NCBI GenBank assembly: GCA_009885995.1
Contig: VFJQ01000027.1
Coordinates: forward strand, 1-58,986
From: Verrucomicrobiota bacterium
Lineage (GTDB): Bacteria; Verrucomicrobiota; Verrucomicrobiia; Chthoniobacterales; Chthoniobacteraceae
Reading direction: 5' to 3'
DNA length: 58,986 bases
This document shows positions 55,288 to 58,986 of this stretch, piece after piece; the first letter of the stretch is position 1; every line of letters begins with the position of its first letter. A program made the position numbers and the translations under genes. The notes under the pieces are model-generated. The model was not told the origin of the DNA, did no database searches, and saw only the letters and a list, made by a program, of their open reading frames with translations.

Positions 55288-57656
55288 CCCGCGACCGATC
55301 CGCCATCGAGGCCGCGAAGGCGCGGCTACCGCTCCCCGAGTTGCTGCGCGCGCTCGGCTTCAATCCACCGGCGAGCGGCGACGGCAATATGCAATCCCCG
55401 TTCGCAACGGGGCGGCGGCAGAAGACGCCGAGCTTTTCGCTTTTCCGGCGCGGCGATGCGTGGGGCTGGTGCGACCGCAGCGGCGGCGGCGAGGACAAGG
55501 GCGATGAGATTTCGCTGCTCGAAAAGCTGGAAGCCCTCACGCCTGCGGCGGCCATCGCCCGCTATCTCGCCCTTGCCGGTGTGGAAAGCGGCACGCCTGC
55601 TGCGACTGTGCGCGAAGCCAAGACCAGCGCGCGCGAGGCCGCGCCGAAGCATGACGCCGCACCGCCGGATTGGCCTGCGGCTCTCGCGAAGTTCACGGCG
55701 GATCATGCGGCGCGGCTCGCCGAGTGGCGCGGGCTGTCTGCCGAGTTCGTCGCGTGGCTGCATGGGCAAGGGCTGGTCGGCATCTGCAAAGACGGCATCG
55801 CCTTCCCAGTGCATCGCGAGGACGGCGCGCTGGTCGCGGCACACGTTCGCCCGAAGTCGGGCCGATGGTTCTACACGCCGAAGGGCGCGGGCTGTCACCC
55901 GCTGACCATCGGCAATCCGGCGACGGCGGCGAAGACGCTGGTCTTTGAATCGCAATGGGACGCCTTCGCGATCCTCGATGCGATGGGCTGGCATCGCGGC
56001 GCACCCGCTGGCCTCGCCGTGCTCATCACGCGCGGCGCGAGCAACGGACGATTCGCCGCGCGGGCCGGCGGTGTCGTCGTCGCCTTCCCGCAGAATGACC
56101 CCGAGAAGGACGGCAAGCGCGCGGGCGATGAGTGGCTGCGCGACGTGGCGGCCTCTGCGCGCGGCGAAGTCTTCGCCGTGCTGACTCCCGCGCAGCATGA
56201 GGACGCGAACGATTGGACACGCGCCGAGTCCGTCGATGTAGCGGCGGCCATCGCGGCGGCCTCGCCCGTGGCAAAGCCCGCGCAGTCCGCACCGGCTCGC
56301 GAACCGGCGGGCGCACGCAATGGCAACGGCGCACCGCCGGCCATCCTCGACCCTGCCGCCGTGCTCGATGAGCTGGGGCTGTATTGGCTCAATGCATCGA
56401 GTTCCTACTTCATGCGGCGCGAGGACAGCGGGCGCGTGCGCTTCCTCGAAATGGGCGCGGCGGAGATCCGCCGCAAGCTGCGCGTGCGCGGCTACCGTTC
56501 CCGACCCGACCCGGACAGCGGCGAACAAATCGCGCCGCTTGATCGCCTGCTAGACGGCGCAACGGAAACCCATGCCATCGACTTTGCGGTGAACATCGGC
56601 GGCACGCGCGCGGGCGTGTATGACCTTCCCGGCGGGCGTGTCCTGGTGCGCGAAAGTCCGCGCCTCATCGAGCCGAAGGCGGGCGACTGCTCGACCATCG
56701 AGGCTTTCCTCGCTGCGCTGCTCGGCAGCGATGGAACGATCCTTTTTTGCGGATGGTCGAAGATCGCCTATGAAGCCCTGCGGGCCGGCGAGCGGCGACC
56801 GGGGCAAGCCCTCATCATAGTCGGCCCGCCTGATTGCGGAAAGTCGCGAATCCAGCATCAGCTCATCACGCCAATCCTCGCGGGCCGCTCTGCCGATCCG
56901 AAGTCGTTCTTTTTCGGGCGCACCGATTTCAACTGCGAGCTGGTCGGCGCGGAGCATCTGCTCATCGAGGAAATCCCGAGTTCGTCGCGGCATGAGGAGC
57001 GGCAATTTTTCGGCGAGCGGATCAAGGAAATCGTCGCGAACGACACCGCGCGCCTGCACAAGAAAAACCGGGACGCCTGCACCGTCTCGCCGTTCTGGCG
57101 GCTGTCCGTCACGTTGAACGACAACCCCGAGAAGCTGCGCTGTCTGCCGCCGCTGACCGATGACCTGGCGGAAAAAATCATCATGCTGGAAGCGAAGCCC
57201 GCGCCGGATTTCTGGCAGCAATTCGCCAGCGCGACCGATCCGCGCAAAGCCTTTCGCGAGGCCATCGAGCGCGAGCTGCCGGCCTTCGCTCACGCGCTGA
57301 TCGCCTTGCAAATCCCCGAGAAGTTCAAAGGCCGCCGCTACGGTGTGGCGTCCTACATTCCCGAGGAAATCGCGCAGACGCTTTTCGAGGGCGAACCGGA
57401 GCACCATCTCTTGCTGCTCATCGACAAGGCGGACATTTTCGAGGACGGCGAACCGTGGCAAGGCGACGCCGAAGACTTGAAACAAACCCTCTGCCGCGAA
57501 GCCTCACCCGTGCGCGCCTCTGCGGTGCGCTTGCTCGGCGCGTATCCGACCGCCTGCGGACAGTATCTCGCGCGCCTCGCCGTGAAGTTCCCCGCGCGCA
57601 TCAGGAAGCATCGCAAGGCCAACTGGCGCGGTTGGATCATTCACCCGCCAGCATGA
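55284..57656 (+). CDS. Primase-helicase (Toprim plus SF3/D5-like ATPase)
   Basis: 790 residues from ATG 55284 (overlaps the preceding stop; a longer upstream frame lies inside that gene). Residues ~1-90 resemble the start of a CHC2 primase (PFATGRRQKTPSFSLFRRGD), but only one Cys (WGWCDRSGGG) is visible where a zinc site is expected. A Toprim-like segment follows (LVFESQWDAFAILDAMGW; VVVAFPQNDPEKDGKRAGDE). The C-terminal ATPase has Walker A GPPDCGKS (~residue 513), Walker B HLLIEEIP, and a SVTLNDNPEKL sensor motif, as in SF3/D5-type helicases. It probably initiates replication of the excised element, recognising repeats nearby. Confidence 0.85.
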   Translation: MTRDRSAIEAAKARLPLPELLRALGFNPPASGDGNMQSPFATGRRQKTPSFSLFRRGDAWGWCDRSGGGEDKGDEISLLEKLEALTPAAAIARYLALAGVESGTPAATVREAKTSAREAAPKHDAAPPDWPAALAKFTADHAARLAEWRGLSAEFVAWLHGQGLVGICKDGIAFPVHREDGALVAAHVRPKSGRWFYTPKGAGCHPLTIGNPATAAKTLVFESQWDAFAILDAMGWHRGAPAGLAVLITRGASNGRFAARAGGVVVAFPQNDPEKDGKRAGDEWLRDVAASARGEVFAVLTPAQHEDANDWTRAESVDVAAAIAAASPVAKPAQSAPAREPAGARNGNGAPPAILDPAAVLDELGLYWLNASSSYFMRREDSGRVRFLEMGAAEIRRKLRVRGYRSRPDPDSGEQIAPLDRLLDGATETHAIDFAVNIGGTRAGVYDLPGGRVLVRESPRLIEPKAGDCSTIEAFLAALLGSDGTILFCGWSKIAYEALRAGERRPGQALIIVGPPDCGKSRIQHQLITPILAGRSADPKSFFFGRTDFNCELVGAEHLLIEEIPSSSRHEERQFFGERIKEIVANDTARLHKKNRDACTVSPFWRLSVTLNDNPEKLRCLPPLTDDLAEKIIMLEAKPAPDFWQQFASATDPRKAFREAIERELPAFAHALIALQIPEKFKGRRYGVASYIPEEIAQTLFEGEPEHHLLLLIDKADIFEDGEPWQGDAEDLKQTLCREASPVRASAVRLLGAYPTACGQYLARLAVKFPARIRKHRKANWRGWIIHPPA

Positions 57657-57712
57657 GGCCGCGCCGCGCGTGCGCGCTCCCCGCTTCCCCGGCGGGCCTT
57701 CCTTCGCCGATG

Positions 57713-57823
57713 GTCCGTCATGCGGCCGCGGCGTGACGGTCTGTGACGCCGTGGCGGGGAGGGTCCGTCATTCGCCGAGCTGCATAGATGCAAGGCTGGC
57801 GGGCTGCATGACGGATGTGACGG
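57713..57823. repeat. Clustered GTCCGTCA/TGACGG repeats, candidate origin
   Basis: Exact GTCCGTCA at 57713-57720 and 57763-57770, and inverted TGACGG at 57734-57739, 57809-57814 and 57818-57823 (the last two as TGACGGATGTGACGG). The same octamer occurs at 54013 and 54099 and once in the coding part (57104). Iteron-like arrangement just after the primase-helicase stop. Confidence 0.5.
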
Positions 57824-58093
57824 GCTTTGCGACACAAGGAGTCTCCTTAAAAGACTTTCGTCTTCGGTTGTCGGGTCGGGTGGGTCGGCTCGATGCGCCG
57901 GCGCAATGCAGTATGCGCAAGGCTGCCGCGCAAGTCTTTGCGGTGTGGCTGCGTCTTGCGCTCGCCGATCCGCGCGCCTAGCACACGTTCACGGCGAAAA
58001 TGTCGGACCATCGGCGGAAGCGCGCCTTCCGGGAGGCGGGAGCGGAGCAAGCACGGGTGACGAGTGGAAGACCGGGGCAGAAATCGGGCGAGA

Positions 58094-58114
58094 CTTGCAC
58101 AAGCTCTTGCACAG
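58094..58114. repeat. Integrase-arm-type repeats, right end, pair 1
   Basis: CTTGCACAA (58094-58102) and CTTGCACAG (58106-58114), 12 bp apart. The same core as the left-end repeats, same orientation as left pair 2. Confidence 0.7.
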
Positions 58115-58230
58115 AAGGCGCAACGATGCCGCCGCCTCTCTTATGCGGCACCGCAGACGCGCCAGACTACATATCTTTTGCACCGCCGAGACGGTGCGTG
58201 CATCCGTCCTCTACGCTCCCCCGGCGCGAG

Positions 58231-58252
58231 CTTGTGCAAGGCATTGTGCAAG
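58231..58252. repeat. Integrase-arm-type repeats, right end, pair 2
   Basis: CTTGTGCAAG (58231-58240) and ATTGTGCAAG (58243-58252), 12 bp apart, inverted relative to right pair 1, as left pair 1 is to left pair 2. Confidence 0.7.
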
Positions 58253-58514
58253 TCTGGCGGATCGCCTGCGAATCTTGCCAGCGTGAAGCCTCTCGGCTGG
58301 AAAACATTGCAAAGCACACTTTCAGCAGCCGGTGAAAGGCACCACATTACTGAAACACTCTGGGGCTCAGCCGGTCAAAAGTCGCAATGTTGCAACTCAC
58401 CCGAAAAATTGGGCTCGCCGTTTGCAAGCATTACAAAGCCGCTTCCGGGGCGAAAATGCCCGACGCATGGCGGGAGGGAGTATCAGAGTGGGCGCAAGTC
58501 AGCATTCCGGCGCC

Positions 58515-58911
58515 TCATCGCCACGATTGCGTCAGCAGCAGTTTCAAAACCTCCAAGCCGCCAGCCACTTTATCGGGATCGAGCGGATACCTTTGTCGCG
58601 GGTCGAGCAGGTTCAGGAACGCCGACGGATAATCGGAGAACGCGCCGCGCTTGTCCTTGGGATACGTCTTGTAGGAGTAGCCGTTCGTCACCACTACGGC
58701 TTTGCACGAAGGAAACTCCTTCGCATATCGCTTCGCCTGATGATGCGTGAATGAGAGGCCCGACTTGAAACCTTTCGTCTCGATAATCAGCACGCATTCG
58801 TGGTGGTTCGGTTTCCACTTTTTGTCCCGCCGATAAGCTTTAGAAAAACACGCTACGTCGATTTTCCCGACGCCCTTGTGGCGTGCTCCCCGAAAGTTGA
58901 TCCAAGCGCTA
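58515..58911 (-). pseudogene. HSDR_N-type nuclease-domain gene remnant, 5' part lost
   Basis: The frame reads in from the IS end; the meaningful part begins around FRGARHKGVGKID. It has the PD-(D/E)xK core of HSDR_N-type domains: Asp in GKIDVACF, then LIIETKGFKSG (Glu-x-Lys), QAKRYAKEFPSCKAVVVTNG and YSYKTYPKD. The stop is at 58515. Domains of this kind occur in type I restriction R subunits and in standalone nucleases. The first ~10 residues of the frame are IS sequence, so the native N-terminus is on the far side of the insertion outside the window. Probably inactive unless the IS is precisely removed. Confidence 0.7.
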
Positions 58912-58986
58912 TGAGAGTTGGCGGCGCGTGAGCGCCGCCGAACTCTCAACATGAAACGCAAACGACACACACCCGAAGAGATCATC
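58912..58986 (+). mobile_element. IS3-family insertion sequence, left end, truncated by window
   Basis: The element begins around TGAGAGTTGGCGGCGC (58912), inside the nuclease remnant. A near-perfect inverted repeat (GAGAGTTGGCGGCGC, spacer GTGA, GCGCCGCCGAACTCTC) lies before the transposase start. The right end is outside the window, so the exact boundary and target duplication are unseen. Confidence 0.6.
58951..58986 (+). CDS. IS3-family transposase OrfA, first 12 codons
   Basis: ATG 58951 begins MKRKRHTPEEII, the typical N-terminus of IS3-family OrfA (HTH_Tnp_1: MKRKR-x-T-P-E-x-I). The rest is off the window, so intactness cannot be judged. It sits 40 bp inside the IS left end. Confidence 0.7.
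   Translation, partial: MKRKRHTPEEII

Larger units (their letters stand above)
52654..58252. mobile_element. Small integrated element, PICI-like satellite candidate
   Basis: The limits shown are the outermost CTTGCACA-type repeats; the true attachment cores were not found, so the ends may be some tens of bases outside. Content in order: tyrosine integrase, an oppositely oriented HTH gene, an HTH gene, a small protein, and a primase/SF3-like helicase. The int, divergent regulators, primase-rep order matches phage-inducible chromosomal islands. No capsid, packaging or conjugation gene is present. Confidence 0.65.
57657..58514. other. Gene-free right end of the element
   Basis: 858 bp without a convincing gene; short frames lack recognisable features. 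It contains GTCCGTCA-type repeats (57713-57823), CTTGCACA pairs (58094-58114, 58231-58252) and a GCACCG/CGGTGC hairpin (58180-58197). Consistent with a replication origin followed by an attachment region. Confidence 0.6.

Noticed and set aside
52601..58375. CACTCTG-N6-AGCCG at ~52606 and again at ~58360, as a possible attachment core
   Set aside because: The spacing matches but the six central bases differ (TAAATG against GGGCTC), whereas a recombination crossover should be identical at attL and attR.
58332..58754. A 140-codon plus-strand frame across the satellite's right edge
   Set aside because: It lies partly opposite the nuclease-domain remnant, whose translation is clearly protein-like, and shows no motif itself.

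Overview
The window reads as chromosome of a GC-rich, aerobic, heterotrophic Gram-negative bacterium, most probably a member of the Verrucomicrobiota. This is inferred from an N-terminal EPLEARIAP motif of the LEPR-XLL kind on a giant surface protein, a PEP-CTERM protein, an alternative complex III (ACIII) operon, secreted SGNH esterases and a PQQ-type propeller. No 16S rRNA is present, so the taxonomy is inferred.

Layout. 1-11.6 kb: two consecutive giant secreted or surface proteins built from glycine-rich repeats, roughly 95-residue beta modules, two DUF4394-like propellers and FG-GAP-like repeats; the first is cut by the window edge. 11.6-18.1 kb: tRNA-Arg(TCT) with a readable promoter, a metallophosphoesterase, an amidase/YfcH-like pair, an ABC-2-like membrane protein, two coiled-coil membrane proteins and an Ogt-type alkyltransferase. 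18.3-27.6 kb: a methyltransferase, a carbohydrate-esterase operon whose first gene is frameshifted, a CusF-SCO fusion lipoprotein, a PEP-CTERM protein and a two-gene membrane unit, followed by a REP-like double palindrome. 27.7-32.4 kb: metH, a glycine-rich RRM protein and infA.

32.4-52.1 kb is one very long minus-strand respiratory locus. In transcription order it holds actABCDEF (ACIII, quinol to cytochrome c), a membrane-anchored 147-aa protein, a cbb3-like CcoN/CcoO/CcoP-like module, a small cytochrome c, the A1-type aa3 oxidase (ctaD, ctaE, ctaF, two tiny membrane proteins, ctaC), then assembly genes ctaA, ctaB, sco and a DUF420 gene. Quinol electrons would pass through ACIII to the locus-encoded cytochromes c and on to oxygen at CtaD. 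The CcoN-like subunit keeps the fold, but by my alignment it has lost the CuB histidines, the high-spin heme ligand and the second low-spin ligand. It cannot be an ordinary terminal oxidase and is the most unusual gene here. A promoter and a TGTGA-N6-TCACA palindrome precede actA.

52.5-58.5 kb: beside tRNA-Leu(TAA) lies a small integrated element with a tyrosine integrase, divergent HTH regulators, a small protein and a primase-helicase. Paired CTTGCACA repeats sit at both ends and a GTCCGTCA motif recurs around its non-coding segments. The layout resembles a phage-inducible chromosomal island (PICI-like satellite). The right edge holds the remnant of an HSDR_N-type nuclease gene interrupted by an IS3-family element that runs off the window.
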